NCBI GenBank assembly: GCA_964371655.1
Contig: CAYJOD010000011.1
Coordinates: 1-64,000 of the forward strand
DNA from: CAZGSN01 sp964371655
GTDB taxonomy: Bacteria; Desulfobacterota; Binatia; HRBIN30
Reading direction: 5' to 3'
DNA length: 64,000 nucleotides
Part shown: one piece after another, positions 26,128 to 35,569 of the stretch
Numbering within the stretch: the first letter of the stretch is position 1
How the letters are laid out: every line of letters begins with the position of its first letter
Notes under the pieces: model-generated
Told to the model about the DNA's origin: nothing
What the model saw: the letters and a program-made list of their open reading frames with translations, nothing else
Databases searched by the model: none
Translations under genes and position numbers: made by a program

Positions 26128-27186
26128 TCATGGCTTCCTTTCCTCAAGCTCCGGCTCCTGCCGGAAGAGACGGTACACAAGGCGGTCGCGACGCGAGAGC
26201 GACAGGACGTAATTGGCCAGAGAGACGAGGTTCCTGTCGCGTGCTGCCTGCCAGGCATCGTCGTCGAGCGCCACGACCTCAGCTGCGGATGGTGCCTTGC
26301 GACGGAACTCGTCGAAATCCGGCCGAACCTCGGCCGGAATATTGTCGAGAAGTGCGTCGAACGCCTCGCGCGGTACCACCATGATCTCGGCGGCCGACGG
26401 CATCGGTGTCCCGATCAACCCGCTGAGAGCGGCGCGAGCGACGGTCTCAGGCGTGCGTCCCCCCCGGAACGGGTCGTAGCGGAAGTCTCGGGGCCGGATC
26501 GGCTGTCCCTCGTCGTTCTTAAGCTCGCCGGCGGATGGGCCACGACCAGAGCCGTCCGTGCCGTGGCATTTCCAGCACCCGAGCGCCAGATAAAGCGCCC
26601 TGCCATCGGCGATGCTCTCCGCCGTCGCCGGAGGGAACTCGGGGAGCGGCAGAGCCTCGGGCTCGCGATCGGCCATCGGCGGAGACCGGAGAGACCGGAC
26701 GAGCTCGACGACAGCCGCGATTTCGTCGTCTTGGAGCAGCCCCCCAAACGCCGGCATTGCGGTTCCTGTCCTCCCACGCCGCACGGCATTCTCAATGTCG
26801 GCCCGGCGGGGAGGCTCGCCGCTTCGCGTCGAGCGATAGCGGAATTTCCCCGCCACGAAATCCGTCGGCCACGGCACCAGCTCCGCCGCAGCCGGGCCAT
26901 CTCCGCGTCCCTTGGATCCGTGGCATGCTGCGCAGGCCTGCGCGTAGACCTTCGCTCCGCGCTCGATCTCCCGGGCACGGCTCTCCCGGGTAAGGGCGGC
27001 CTTGAACTCCTGCTCGGCAACACCGACTTCCGACCCCGATGTCGAGGCTGCTCCGGCGCCCGCCGCCAAACACGGCGTCACATAAGCCTGCGCCAGGATC
27101 ATCATCGCCACGACTGCGCCGAGCCCCACGCCCCGAATCGCCCCCGCCTTCCCCCCAGGAGCTCGGGGAATTGCGGACGTAGCCAC
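26128..27186 (-). CDS. diheme cytochrome c
   Basis: About 352 residues with a signal segment (AVVAMMILAQAYVTPCLAA) and two cytochrome c domains: CAACHGSKGRGDGPA and CWKCHGTDGSGRGPS, each followed by a Met-containing GTAMPAFG or GTPMPSA segment for distal ligation. The GRGDGPAA-PRDF layout resembles cytochromes that accompany ethylbenzene-dehydrogenase-type enzymes, as in the protein at 59350. It is the first gene of the minus-strand electron-transfer operon. The start is uncertain: GTG at 27186 is a best guess in a frame open to 27285. Confidence 0.8.
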   Translation of the reverse strand: MATSAIPRAPGGKAGAIRGVGLGAVVAMMILAQAYVTPCLAAGAGAASTSGSEVGVAEQEFKAALTRESRAREIERGAKVYAQACAACHGSKGRGDGPAAAELVPWPTDFVAGKFRYRSTRSGEPPRRADIENAVRRGRTGTAMPAFGGLLQDDEIAAVVELVRSLRSPPMADREPEALPLPEFPPATAESIADGRALYLALGCWKCHGTDGSGRGPSAGELKNDEGQPIRPRDFRYDPFRGGRTPETVARAALSGLIGTPMPSAAEIMVVPREAFDALLDNIPAEVRPDFDEFRRKAPSAAEVVALDDDAWQAARDRNLVSLANYVLSLSRRDRLVYRLFRQEPELEERKP

Positions 27187-27736
27187 GATTCTCGGTGGAT
27201 AGTCCGTATTAGCCGCGAAGTCGACATGACGGGTCGGTGTCAGAGATTCCCCGAGAACCACAGACGGCCCATACGGGCGCACCACCGCGAAGTCAAGGTA
27301 GCGAGAAGGTGCTGCGGTTCATCAGTGAGCAGCGCTCTGAAATGCCTTCCCCTCGTTCAAGTGCCCCCGATCAAAGAGCCGTGCTTGTCGCTCGCCGTCC
27401 GGCAGGCTCCGCACAACTGGCATATCGCCGCTGGATGGCGGAAGGGAAACACTTCGTTTCGAAGCGTATCGATCTTGTCCGGGCTAATTCATCGCCTGAA
27501 TCCCTGCATGTCCGGTTCCTGGCTGGTCTTATCCGCGTTCATCAGCGTCCATCCGTGGTTCCAACTGAGTTATTCGGGTTGAGGGGAGAACGTGGTGCGT
27601 CGAAAGCCCCCGCACCGCTCGCTCACGGTCGCGGCTCCGGTCGAGATCCGCCGTTCCTGGCCAGCAGACCACCGAGCATACGAGGGAGTTGCCCCTGAGG
27701 CTTTCCGCCAACGCGACTTGCGGGCATGATGTCGCC
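27187..27736. other. divergent intergenic region with a repeat end
   Basis: About 550 bases between the electron-transfer operon and the CDF gene. It contains, at about 27525-27578, a half-element sharing the GGTTCCAACTGAGTTATTC end with the hairpin at 16255-16427. No gene is recognised. Confidence 0.5.
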
Positions 27737-28783
27737 GTGGCGGTCCCAGATATCCAGCAACCCAATGCGGCCGACGAGACCCGTACACGCCTACACGCAG
27801 GCGTACTATCGCTGGTCGTGGGCGTCGTCCTGCTGATGGTGAAGTACTACGCGTACCTTCTCACCGAATCGACGGCGGTACTCTCCGACGCTTTAGAAAG
27901 CATCGTCAACGTCGTCGCCGCGAGCTTTGCGCTCGGAGGGTTGGTATTCGCCGGCCGGCCGGCGGATCGTACTCACCCCTACGGCCACGGCAAGATAGAG
28001 TTCTTCTCCGCCGTGTTCGAAGGCGGCTTGATCACCTTCGCCGCGGTTCTCATCGTCTATGAGGCGGGCGCAACTTTCTTCTATGGAGTCGCTCTACGCT
28101 CGCTCGACGTAGGTCTGGCGATCGTCTTCGGCGCGGGGTTGGCGAATCTCGGGCTCGGTCTCTTCCTGATGCGCACGGGTGAGCGCGTACAATCGATCAC
28201 GCTCATTGCCGATGGCAAGCATGTCCTATCCGACTTCTGGACGAGCCTCGGCGTCGTCGTCGGTCTCGGGCTGGTGCGGGTTACGGGCATCGTGTGGCTC
28301 GATCCAGCCGTGGCGGCGATCGTCGGCGTGAATCTCGCCTTCACCGGCTTCCGTTTGGTACGGCATGCCGCCGGCGGTCTGCTCGACGAGGAAGACACCT
28401 TGCTGCTCGAACGCCTCATCGCCGCGATGAATAAGAACCACGTTAGCGGCATTGTCCGTATCCACCGACTGCGCGCCATCCGCGCCGGCTGTTTCACCCA
28501 TGTCGATGCGCATCTGGTCGTCCCAGAGTTTTGGCCGGTGCACGAAGCGCATATGGCCGCCGACAGCTTTGAACGCGAGGTCATCAACAGCTGCGGTTTG
28601 CAGGGCGAGATCAATTTCCACACCGACCCCTGCCGCCAGGCCTACTGCGCGCAGTGTGAGATCGAACCGTGTCCGATCCGCCTGCAGCCGTTCCGCGCGC
28701 GTCCGGCGCTGACGACCGATGAAGCGGTGCAACCCGATCCGCCACGGGTAGGCGCCATCCATGTGCCGCGCGGATTGATGTGA
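27737..28783 (+). CDS. cation diffusion facilitator (CDF) transporter with Cys-rich tail
   Basis: About 348 residues. Six membrane helices include the metal-site motifs STAVLSDALESIVNV (helix 2) and DGKHVLSDFWTSLG (helix 5), plus HPYGHGKIEF between helices 2 and 3, so this should be a Zn/Fe/Mn-type metal:proton antiporter. The cytoplasmic domain is unusual: it ends with HTDPCRQAYCAQCEIEPCPIR, a Cys cluster that may bind metal. The start is uncertain: GTG at 27737 is preferred; a TTG frame opens at 27689. Confidence 0.8.
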   Translation: MAVPDIQQPNAADETRTRLHAGVLSLVVGVVLLMVKYYAYLLTESTAVLSDALESIVNVVAASFALGGLVFAGRPADRTHPYGHGKIEFFSAVFEGGLITFAAVLIVYEAGATFFYGVALRSLDVGLAIVFGAGLANLGLGLFLMRTGERVQSITLIADGKHVLSDFWTSLGVVVGLGLVRVTGIVWLDPAVAAIVGVNLAFTGFRLVRHAAGGLLDEEDTLLLERLIAAMNKNHVSGIVRIHRLRAIRAGCFTHVDAHLVVPEFWPVHEAHMAADSFEREVINSCGLQGEINFHTDPCRQAYCAQCEIEPCPIRLQPFRARPALTTDEAVQPDPPRVGAIHVPRGLM

Positions 28784-29167
28784 TCTCGAACGTGAGTCGT
28801 CGGGCCAACGCCGGATCCTTTGGGAAGAAAACTCGTGGGGCTTCAGACTTCGGGCTGCAGGCTTTGGGTGCGGTGAAGATCCTGAAGCCTCCGACCTCCT
28901 GAGATCGACGCGGACATGCCAGAGAAGACCCAGGCCCTGAACTTGCCGTGACCCCAAGAATTGATCCAAGACGAAATCAACCACAGAGAACACCGAGGGC
29001 ACAGAGAAAAGACTCAGAGCGTTCCTTCCGCATCTCGGTGTCCTCTGTGCCTCTGTGGTTTAAAGTTCGATCTCCCGGATCAAATTGGAATCCTGGGGAT
29101 CAGAGACTTGAAGTCTGGGGCCTAAAGCCGAGTTTCCGGTGAGCACAGTAGTCGCGGGCAGGACACC
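28784..29167. other. convergent intergenic region with iterated-word repeats
   Basis: No gene is seen. CTTCAGACTTCGGGCTGCAG-type words lie at about 28838-28899, a strong hairpin at 28979-29061, and GACTTGAAGTCTGGGGCC at about 29106-29123. Confidence 0.6.
28979..29061. repeat. word-iterated hairpin, CCACAGAGaACACCGAGG type
   Basis: The left arm AACCACAGAGAACACCGAGG plus GCACAGAGAA is nearly complementary to the right arm TCTCGGTGTCCTCTGTGCCT plus CTGTGGTTT. Each arm is an iteration of CACAGAG-like words. The element lies between convergent genes and could act as a bidirectional terminator-like structure, though it has no U-tract. Confidence 0.75.
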
Positions 29168-29917
29168 CTAGGTCAGCCACAGGCGCACCAGTGCGGTCGG
29201 TACGATTTGCATGGTGGCGTTATCCCAACCATGCGGCGAGATCGCCTCGGCCAGTGTACCCAGCGCGGCAATGAGGGTGAGTTTCCAGAACCACGCCGGC
29301 GACGAGCTGATCCCCGGCAACATTGTCGTGGCCAGGGCAAGGGCGCCGAGCGATACCAGAAACACTGCCGCCGATCCTTCCAGGGTTCGCGTCGCCGGAA
29401 CCGCAGCGAGGGAAGGGACGCGATAGGGGTGCCTTCCGAAGGCTGTGCCCACGGGCTCACCAACCGCATCGCCAAGACCGGTAACCAGATACCCGGCAAG
29501 CGCGAGCGGTCCGAACAGGATGTTGCTCAACAGGCCGCCGATGAGCGTGGTGAAGTAGGGAACGAGGATGAAGAACGTACGGCGCGGCTCGTCCTTCTCT
29601 CGCGCCAGGGCCTCGTAGAGCATGTCGCCGGGCCCGCGCCATACCGCCCCGAACACAACCAGGGTGCACATGCCGCCGAACAAGCACACCGCCGCGGTAC
29701 CGGCTCTCCATTGCAGCAGCGCCACCGTCGTGAAGATGAGGAAGTGGAAGGTCTTGCGCGTGTAACCGGTTCGCGCTCCGTTGCGCTTCAAACGAGCGGC
29801 GATCCACAGACACGCCAACGCCCAGCTGAGGGCGAGGGGTGCACCGACGAAGATCGCCGGCCACGGCGGGAAGTTGTCGACAAAGAAACGTAAGGTGCTG
29901 TCGAAGAACCACGCCAT
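29168..29917 (-). CDS. phytol/dolichol-kinase-like membrane protein
   Basis: A 249-residue integral membrane protein of the polyprenol/phytol/diacylglycerol kinase group (SEC59/VTE5-like, CTP-dependent). Evidence: RKTFHFLIFTTVALLQW after the first helix, LVTGLGDAVGEPVGTAFG and TRTLEGSAAVFLVS, the conserved catalytic loops, with six or more helices. It would phosphorylate an isoprenoid alcohol or a lipid. The ATG at 29917 fits the family N-terminus; the frame is open to 30193. No isoprenoid genes are nearby, apart from the geranylgeranyl-reductase-like flavoprotein at 9346. Confidence 0.75.
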   Translation of the reverse strand: MAWFFDSTLRFFVDNFPPWPAIFVGAPLALSWALACLWIAARLKRNGARTGYTRKTFHFLIFTTVALLQWRAGTAAVCLFGGMCTLVVFGAVWRGPGDMLYEALAREKDEPRRTFFILVPYFTTLIGGLLSNILFGPLALAGYLVTGLGDAVGEPVGTAFGRHPYRVPSLAAVPATRTLEGSAAVFLVSLGALALATTMLPGISSSPAWFWKLTLIAALGTLAEAISPHGWDNATMQIVPTALVRLWLT

Positions 29918-30324
29918 CGGCGACGCACCGCTATCACGCACCCGTGTGCAAGCGAAGCGCGGGTGGTGAACGCAGCCGCGTGCCCCCACTCCGCGCGATC
30001 TTCCTCCGCCTTCTTGTACAGACGCGTGGCTGCGAGATGTTGGTCCATTCATCTGACGCCACCGTCTGGCGACGGCGGCTACGTTTGCTGTTCTGGCGAC
30101 GTGAACGGTGGGAATGAAGCGTAGCCGCGCTCGCCAGAGCGTGGCATCGGGCGGATTCGAAGCGCCGATCTGCACACGGACAGCGACCGCCACGGCCTTG
30201 GCGGCTGCGGCTACATTTGGCTTCGTGGGCGTCTCTATGCCGATCCTGCACGTTGCTCGATGGAGAGCTCAGACCTACTCCGAATCCCAGATCTTTCATC
30301 TCCGTCTTGCTCCGGGGTCTGACC
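29918..30324. other. spacer with iterated GGCGGCTACGTTTG words
   Basis: No gene is seen. Words such as GGCGACGGCGGCTACGTTTG, GCGTAGCCGCGCTCGCCAG and GGCGGCTGCGGCTACATTTG alternate in both orientations at about 30060-30230, giving potential stem-loops. A related GCTCGCCAGGGCGTGGCATC word occurs at about 47749. Confidence 0.5.
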
Positions 30325-31374
30325 ATGGTCTATGAGCAGGCGCCCGCGAGCGTCAGCGCTGCCATGTCTGAGGAGAACCTACCACCGTCAACCGCCGCCG
30401 GCGCCGCCATGATCATAAACTGTGCGGCGTACGCCGACGGTCGCAAGCTCGGACCCGTCGAGATCGACGACATCAGCGAGGTCCTGAAGGTTCCGGGACA
30501 GTTCGTATGGATCGGATTGTACGAACCCGATGCGCCTCTCCTGCACAAGATGCAGGAGGAGTTCGGCCTCCACGACCTGGCCGTCGAGGACGCGTTACGC
30601 GCCCATCAGCGGCCCAAGGTCGAGGAGTACGGTGAGTCGCTCTTCGTGGTTCTGCGCACCGCCCTGCTGGAAGGCGCCGCTATCGCGTTCGGCGAGACCC
30701 ACGTGTTTCTCGGCCCCCGCTACATCGTCACGGTGCGACACGGCGCCTCGTTGTCCTACAAGGACGTGCGCGGGCGCTGCGAGGCGAGCCCGGCGCTGCT
30801 GCGCAAAGGGCCGGGCTTCGTGTTGTATGCGTTGATGGACTTCGTCGTCGATCAATACTTCCCGATCGTCAACGCCCTCGAAGAGCAGCTTGAAGCCCTC
30901 GAGGAAGAGATCTTCGGCGACCGCTTCTCCGGCGAAACGACGCAGCGGGTCTACGCTCTCAAGCGTGATCTCGTGGCTTTCCGCCGCGCGGTGGCACCGT
31001 TGATCGAGGTCTGCAACCGCCTCATCCGCTTCGACATCGGATTGATTCCGGAAGACGTACACGTCTACTTCCGCGACGTGTACGACCACGTGATCCGCAT
31101 CCACGAGACCACCGATAACCTGCGCGAGCTGCTGACGACGGCATTGGAGGCGAACTTGTCGCTGATCGCCGTGCGTCAAAACGAGGACATGAAGAAGCTG
31201 GCGGCCTGGGCCGCGATCTTCGCGGTGCCGACGATGATCGCCGGCGTCTACGGGATGAACTTCGAATTCATGCCCGAGCTGCACTGGCACTATGGCTATG
31301 CCGACGCGTTGATCCTGATGCTCAGCGTCTGCAGCTTCTTGTACTGGTGGTTCAAGCGATCGAAATGGCTGTAG
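30325..31374 (+). CDS. corA: CorA-family Mg2+/Co2+ transporter
   Basis: About 349 residues. The long N-terminal cytoplasmic funnel (from MIINCAAYADGRKLGPVEI) carries EFGLHDLAVEDALR, and the C-terminus has two helices with the pore motif AGVYGMNFEFMPE (GMN signature) and a basic end (WWFKRSKWL). It should form a pentameric channel for Mg2+ or Co2+ in the inner membrane. The start is ambiguous: 30325, 30364 and 30409 are all ATGs without strong ribosome sites. Confidence 0.9.
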   Translation: MVYEQAPASVSAAMSEENLPPSTAAGAAMIINCAAYADGRKLGPVEIDDISEVLKVPGQFVWIGLYEPDAPLLHKMQEEFGLHDLAVEDALRAHQRPKVEEYGESLFVVLRTALLEGAAIAFGETHVFLGPRYIVTVRHGASLSYKDVRGRCEASPALLRKGPGFVLYALMDFVVDQYFPIVNALEEQLEALEEEIFGDRFSGETTQRVYALKRDLVAFRRAVAPLIEVCNRLIRFDIGLIPEDVHVYFRDVYDHVIRIHETTDNLRELLTTALEANLSLIAVRQNEDMKKLAAWAAIFAVPTMIAGVYGMNFEFMPELHWHYGYADALILMLSVCSFLYWWFKRSKWL

Positions 31375-31380
31375 GCGCGC

Positions 31381-32937
31381 TCACCCGACCCCGAAGGCGC
31401 GTACGGGCTCGCTGCGGCCGCGTAGCGCGACCAGGTCTTCGGAGGCGATCGGTGCGAGCACGCCGCCGGCACGCGCCAGGTCGTGGGTGATCTGCGAGAT
31501 CATCAGATCGAGCCCTTGCTCCTTGCAGGCCTGCTGCAGTCGCGACGCCACATTCACCGTATCGCCGATGACCGTATACTCGTGCCGATCCTCCGCCCCA
31601 ATGCGTCCCGCCAGCACTTCACCGGTGTGGACGCTGACCGCCACGGCCAACGCGGCCTGGCCGCGGCCGACGCGCCCGGCGTTGAGCTGGGCAAGCTTCT
31701 CGCGCATACCCATGCCGCAACGCACCGCATCCGCCGCTCCCGTCGCCGCACTGTCTTCGAACAATCCGAAGACGACGAGAATCGCGTCGCCGATGAACTT
31801 GTCGACCAGCCCATTACACTCGCGCACCCAAGTCGTCATCACCGTGAAGAACTGATTTAGAGTCGCGACGACTTCGGTCGGCGCGGTTCGCTCCGCCAAG
31901 GCCGTGAACCCACGCAGGTCGCAGAAGAGAACCGAGGCCGTGCGCAGCTCGCCTTCGAGGCGGAGCTCGCCGGAGAGCAGCTGGTCGCGGATCGACGGAT
32001 CGACGATGCGACCGAAGGTGCTCAGGATGTGCTCGCGTTCGCGCAGCGTATCGACCAGGGCGTTGACGCCGTCTTGCAGGGTACCCACCTCGTCGCCGGA
32101 ACCGACCTCCAGGTGCACGTCGAGGTCACCGCGGCGGACCCGGCGTAGGGCCGCGGCCATCGCCATCAGCGGGCGCGTCAAGGTGGCACCGAGCAGCACC
32201 GTCAGCGCCAGACCCAAGGCTACGTAGACGACGAAGGTCACGTTCGCCGCGGCGGCAATCACGTGAATCACGCTTTCCATGGGAACGCCCGCTTGCATGC
32301 GCGCGACGGCGGAGCGGATCAGACCGAGCATCGTGAACAACGGCGCAAAGGCGACTGCGAGCAGGAAGACGAACATGCGCGTGCGCACACCCGGGGTGAT
32401 GGCGCCCGACATCTCGGCGACGCGACCGGCGGGGAACACGAGCGGGACGATGCGAGCGCGAAACATCCAATCAAGGACGAGGTAGCTCGTCGCCGCGGCC
32501 AGGAACCCGCTCACCAAGGGCGAGAACACTTGCTGGGAGATAAGCTCGCCGGACCAACGCCCAAAGCGAATAATCGTCAGCGACGGAAACAGGATGCAGC
32601 TAAGCAGCCACGGTGCAAACCCGAGCGCCGCAATCGCGGCGGGGGCACCAACGATGCGGCGCTGCACAACCAAGGAGGGACCTTCTGGTTCGCCGGCGGC
32701 GGCGTAGGCGATCACGGGCCACAGGTAGACAACGACGATCGCGATCGTCACCGGAAAGCTCACCAGGTCGTAGTAAGGAATGAGGCTGAGCTCCATACCG
32801 CGTACCGCCAGCGCAAACGGGCTGACGGCGCCCATCGCGCCGATCGTCTGCTTGGTGGCGAACGCGCCGAACAGGTTGGCGGCGACGGTGACCAGGCCGC
32901 CGAGGAAGAGCCATCTGCGCAGCGCCGAGAGGTCCAT
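31381..32937 (-). CDS. class III adenylate/guanylate cyclase with HAMP domain
   Basis: A 518-residue membrane protein: about six hydrophobic helices to residue 275, then a HAMP domain (ALTVLLGATLTRPLMAMAAA through LEVGSGDEVGTLQDGV) and a C-terminal class III cyclase domain. Catalytic features are VLFCDLRGFTALAE (metal-binding Asp), DKFIGDAILVVFG (second Asp) and DTVNVASRLQ (transition-state Asn/Arg). It makes cAMP or cGMP from NTP. A functional link to the cNMP-binding protein at 8970 is possible but unproven. The start at 32937 (MDLSALRRW) is preferred within a frame open to 33213. Confidence 0.9.
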   Translation of the reverse strand: MDLSALRRWLFLGGLVTVAANLFGAFATKQTIGAMGAVSPFALAVRGMELSLIPYYDLVSFPVTIAIVVVYLWPVIAYAAAGEPEGPSLVVQRRIVGAPAAIAALGFAPWLLSCILFPSLTIIRFGRWSGELISQQVFSPLVSGFLAAATSYLVLDWMFRARIVPLVFPAGRVAEMSGAITPGVRTRMFVFLLAVAFAPLFTMLGLIRSAVARMQAGVPMESVIHVIAAAANVTFVVYVALGLALTVLLGATLTRPLMAMAAALRRVRRGDLDVHLEVGSGDEVGTLQDGVNALVDTLREREHILSTFGRIVDPSIRDQLLSGELRLEGELRTASVLFCDLRGFTALAERTAPTEVVATLNQFFTVMTTWVRECNGLVDKFIGDAILVVFGLFEDSAATGAADAVRCGMGMREKLAQLNAGRVGRGQAALAVAVSVHTGEVLAGRIGAEDRHEYTVIGDTVNVASRLQQACKEQGLDLMISQITHDLARAGGVLAPIASEDLVALRGRSEPVRAFGVG

Positions 32938-33646
32938 CGCGTTCCGCTGTAGCACACCCGGGTGCGAACAGCGCCACCCTCGAGGTACAGCAACAAGAGG
33001 CACAGCTCCCCAGAGTAAAGACACCACCCACCTTGGAGACGGCCTCAGGCCTCGGACTTCAGGAACGGGCTCCGGATCCAAGCACGGATCCTTTGTCCGA
33101 TGGACCAGACTTGAGCAGTCCTCGGCGTCCTCTCGGGCGGACGCGAATTGGCGGTGCGTCCCAGCCTGGACGCTTATAGGAGCCGGCACGACTCTTGCCC
33201 TCCTAAGAGACACGCAGAGTGGTTCACTACAGATCGCCGGTTGTAGTCGCTCCGACTGTTTAGATGGTGTGGGCCGGCGACGTAAGCATTACTTGACGAA
33301 TTTGTTGTCCATCACAAGGAGCCGGTGGCGGGATGGTTACGATGCGCGATCAGCAAGTCTCGTATGCGCTACGGTGGCGTGGACTGGTGGTGGGCCGTCA
33401 ACGGTTCTGGGGGTCCGATCAACACGGCGGAAGGCAAAAGAAGTCCCCCGCGGCGAGGCCGCAATGGCTATCGGCTCCCAGCGCATTGCAGATGTGCCGC
33501 GATCGAGTCGATCCATGTCGAATCTCCACCATGGATCGTGAGGCCTTACGGGCCGTACGCGCGCCGCCCCCGCCACGTAGCAACGGGCGCGGATCTGCGC
33601 CGGATCTCTCAGACTCAGCAATGATCGAAAACATGTAGGAGGAGAT
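32938..33646. other. 700-bp divergent spacer
   Basis: Between the cyclase and the subtilase. No gene is supported; frames such as 33325-33624 show no known family. Iterated GCCTCAGGCCTCGGACTTCAG words lie at about 33041-33063. Confidence 0.5.
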
Positions 33647-34858
33647 ATGCCACAGGCAAAACGCAAATCAGTCATCGTAACTTTCAAGCTCAAAGACAAA
33701 CGTCCGGACAAGACCAAGGACAAACTGGAGGTGCTCGCGAGCGCCATCACTTCGCCGGTTCAGTTCTTCGACGCCGGCGCCATGCCGCGCGGCAGCGCGC
33801 TCCCACCCGGCCTAACAGCCGACATGATTGGCTATGACATCAACCACTACGAAGCGCCGATCGTGAGCGCGCATCTTACCGATGCGGAGGTCGAGGGCCT
33901 CAAGAAGAACGGCAACGTAGCGAGCGTTGAAGACGACGCGGTGTGTTATGCACTCGGGGCCCTGGCAATCGAAGGGCAGCCGTCCGTGCAGGCGGAAACG
34001 GTACCTGCCGGCGTCGCCCAAATTAAGGCACCGGCAGCGTGGGATTGCTCGCGCGGCAAGGTGATCAAAGTGGCGGTTGTCGACACGGGCATCGACGGCA
34101 CGCATCCAGACTTGGCTGTCAATTACCGCGGCGGCATCAGCTTCGTTCCCACGGAAACGAGCCCCATGGATTTCAACAGCCATGGCACCCATTGCGCTGG
34201 CACCATCGCGGCAGCGATCAACGGCGTCGGCGTCGTCGGCGTAGCGCCGGCCGCCTCGCTTTACGCGGCGAAAGCGCTCGACCGCAATGGAAGCGGCCAG
34301 TTCAGCTGGATCATTGCAGCGCTCGATTGGTGCATCAAGAACGGTATGAACATCGTCAGCATGAGCCTGGGAGCCTCGGCCGCCCCCAAGGCAATGGAGG
34401 CAATGTGCGCCGCGGCATGGAGCAAGGGTCTCTTGCTCGTCGCCGCTGCGGGCAACAGCGGTCCGGGAATGGGGACGGTCGGGGTGCCCGCGAAATATCA
34501 GAGCGTCATCGCCGTGTCTGCGATCGACTCCGGCAACTTGATTGCTGGATTCAGCAGTCGTGGGCCTGAGGTCGAGCTTGCCGCCCCCGGCGTCAACGTG
34601 CTCTCGACCACGCCGGGGTCCTCCTACGGGACGATGAGCGGCACCAGCATGGCTTGCCCGCACGTCAGTGGGGCGGCAGCGGTGGTCTGGGGATCGCACC
34701 GCTACGCCGACAACGTCACCATCCGACGCTTACTCGCGTGGACGTCCAACAACCTTGGTAACCCGGGGCGAGATCCGCTGTATGGATATGGCCGTGTCGA
34801 CACCGAGCGCGCCGCGTGCGAGCTCACCGTGCCGCCCTCCATCCCGGGCATTCCCTAA
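33647..34858 (+). CDS. subtilisin-like serine protease (S8)
   Basis: A 403-residue subtilase. The N-terminal 120 residues look like an inhibitor-I9-type propeptide (HLTDAEVEGLKKNGNVASVE). The catalytic triad is Asp146 in VAVVDTGIDGTHPDL, His179 in SHGTHCAGTIAA and Ser334 in GTSMACPHVSGAA. No signal peptide is visible (N-terminus MPQAKRKSVIVTF), so it is either cytoplasmic or exported by an unusual route. AGGAGGAG precedes the ATG by six bases. A 128-residue partner follows after 53 bases, and a small I9-like protein is encoded convergently. Confidence 0.9.
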   Translation: MPQAKRKSVIVTFKLKDKRPDKTKDKLEVLASAITSPVQFFDAGAMPRGSALPPGLTADMIGYDINHYEAPIVSAHLTDAEVEGLKKNGNVASVEDDAVCYALGALAIEGQPSVQAETVPAGVAQIKAPAAWDCSRGKVIKVAVVDTGIDGTHPDLAVNYRGGISFVPTETSPMDFNSHGTHCAGTIAAAINGVGVVGVAPAASLYAAKALDRNGSGQFSWIIAALDWCIKNGMNIVSMSLGASAAPKAMEAMCAAAWSKGLLLVAAAGNSGPGMGTVGVPAKYQSVIAVSAIDSGNLIAGFSSRGPEVELAAPGVNVLSTTPGSSYGTMSGTSMACPHVSGAAAVVWGSHRYADNVTIRRLLAWTSNNLGNPGRDPLYGYGRVDTERAACELTVPPSIPGIP

Positions 34859-34911
34859 TGGCAGGTATGTACCTCCCCAAGAGGTCCACTAAACGAACAG
34901 AGGAGAAGACA

Positions 34912-35298
34912 ATGACAACAAGTAAGAAAAGCAGTAACAAGACGAAGGTAGCCAGTTCGGGGAGCACCGCGCCGCAGCCGGGCGTGGGCGTGCAGACGCT
35001 CAAGCTCCCGCCGACGTTGCAGGCGCAAGCCGTGCTACAAACTCTCTTTGCCAGGATCTCCCCAGATAGCTCGCCCGGGTGGAATACGCTCACGATCAGC
35101 GGGCTGCCCGCTGGCACGCGTGCGATCAGCGTGTGGATGACCGAATGGTCGCTTCCCAATAACCCGCATGCGGGGGGGGCCTGGTATACAACTGCCAGTG
35201 TTCAGCTGTACGCGAACGGCACCAAGTGCCGGGTGCGATACCATCTCGACTGGAGCACCCACCTGCCGACGGCATGTCAGGTGATCTACGGGCCGTAA
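34912..35298 (+). CDS. hypothetical protein downstream of subtilase
   Basis: A 128-residue protein of unknown family. The N-terminus is Lys/Ser/Thr-rich and looks disordered (TTSKKSSNKTKVASSGS). The remainder is a predicted beta-rich domain (WNTLTISGLPAGTRAISVWM, YTTASVQLYANGTKCRVRY). No signal peptide or membrane segment is present. The GAGGAG site seven bases before ATG 34912 is strong. It probably shares an operon with the subtilase and may be its substrate or regulator, which is inference. Confidence 0.6.
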   Translation: MTTSKKSSNKTKVASSGSTAPQPGVGVQTLKLPPTLQAQAVLQTLFARISPDSSPGWNTLTISGLPAGTRAISVWMTEWSLPNNPHAGGAWYTTASVQLYANGTKCRVRYHLDWSTHLPTACQVIYGP

Positions 35299-35364
35299 TC
35301 GAACCCAGGACCACACACTCCGAGCGGGCTCAACCACAGGTCTCGGGAATTACACAAGCTAAGG

Positions 35365-35445
35365 GGGGTAGAGGGGCGAAGGCAAAACCGAGGGTCAGCA
35401 TCGCTTCCCTCCGTTCCTTCGTTCCTCGATCCCTTTGGCCCTACC
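35365..35445. repeat. word-iterated hairpin, GGAACGAAGGAACGGAGGG type
   Basis: The left arm (AGGGGGGTAGAGGGGCGAAG, then GAGGG) pairs imperfectly with the right arm CCCTCCGTTCCTTCGTTCC followed by TCGATCCCTTTGGCCCT. It lies between the convergent subtilase partner gene and the I9-like gene. Confidence 0.5.
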
Positions 35446-35569
35446 AGGTCTGCGAGCGGCGCGAGCGGAGTTCGGCGCGAGGTTCAAGCGCGATGGCGAG
35501 GCCTCGTTGGTATCGCGCGACGGGAGCGACGCCCTCAAACTGCTCTTCCTTAGATCCGCGCGCCACCCA

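Noticed and set aside
25951..27582. 543-codon plus-strand frame opposite the diheme cytochrome
   Set aside because: Antisense shadow; the CxxCH motifs on minus are decisive.
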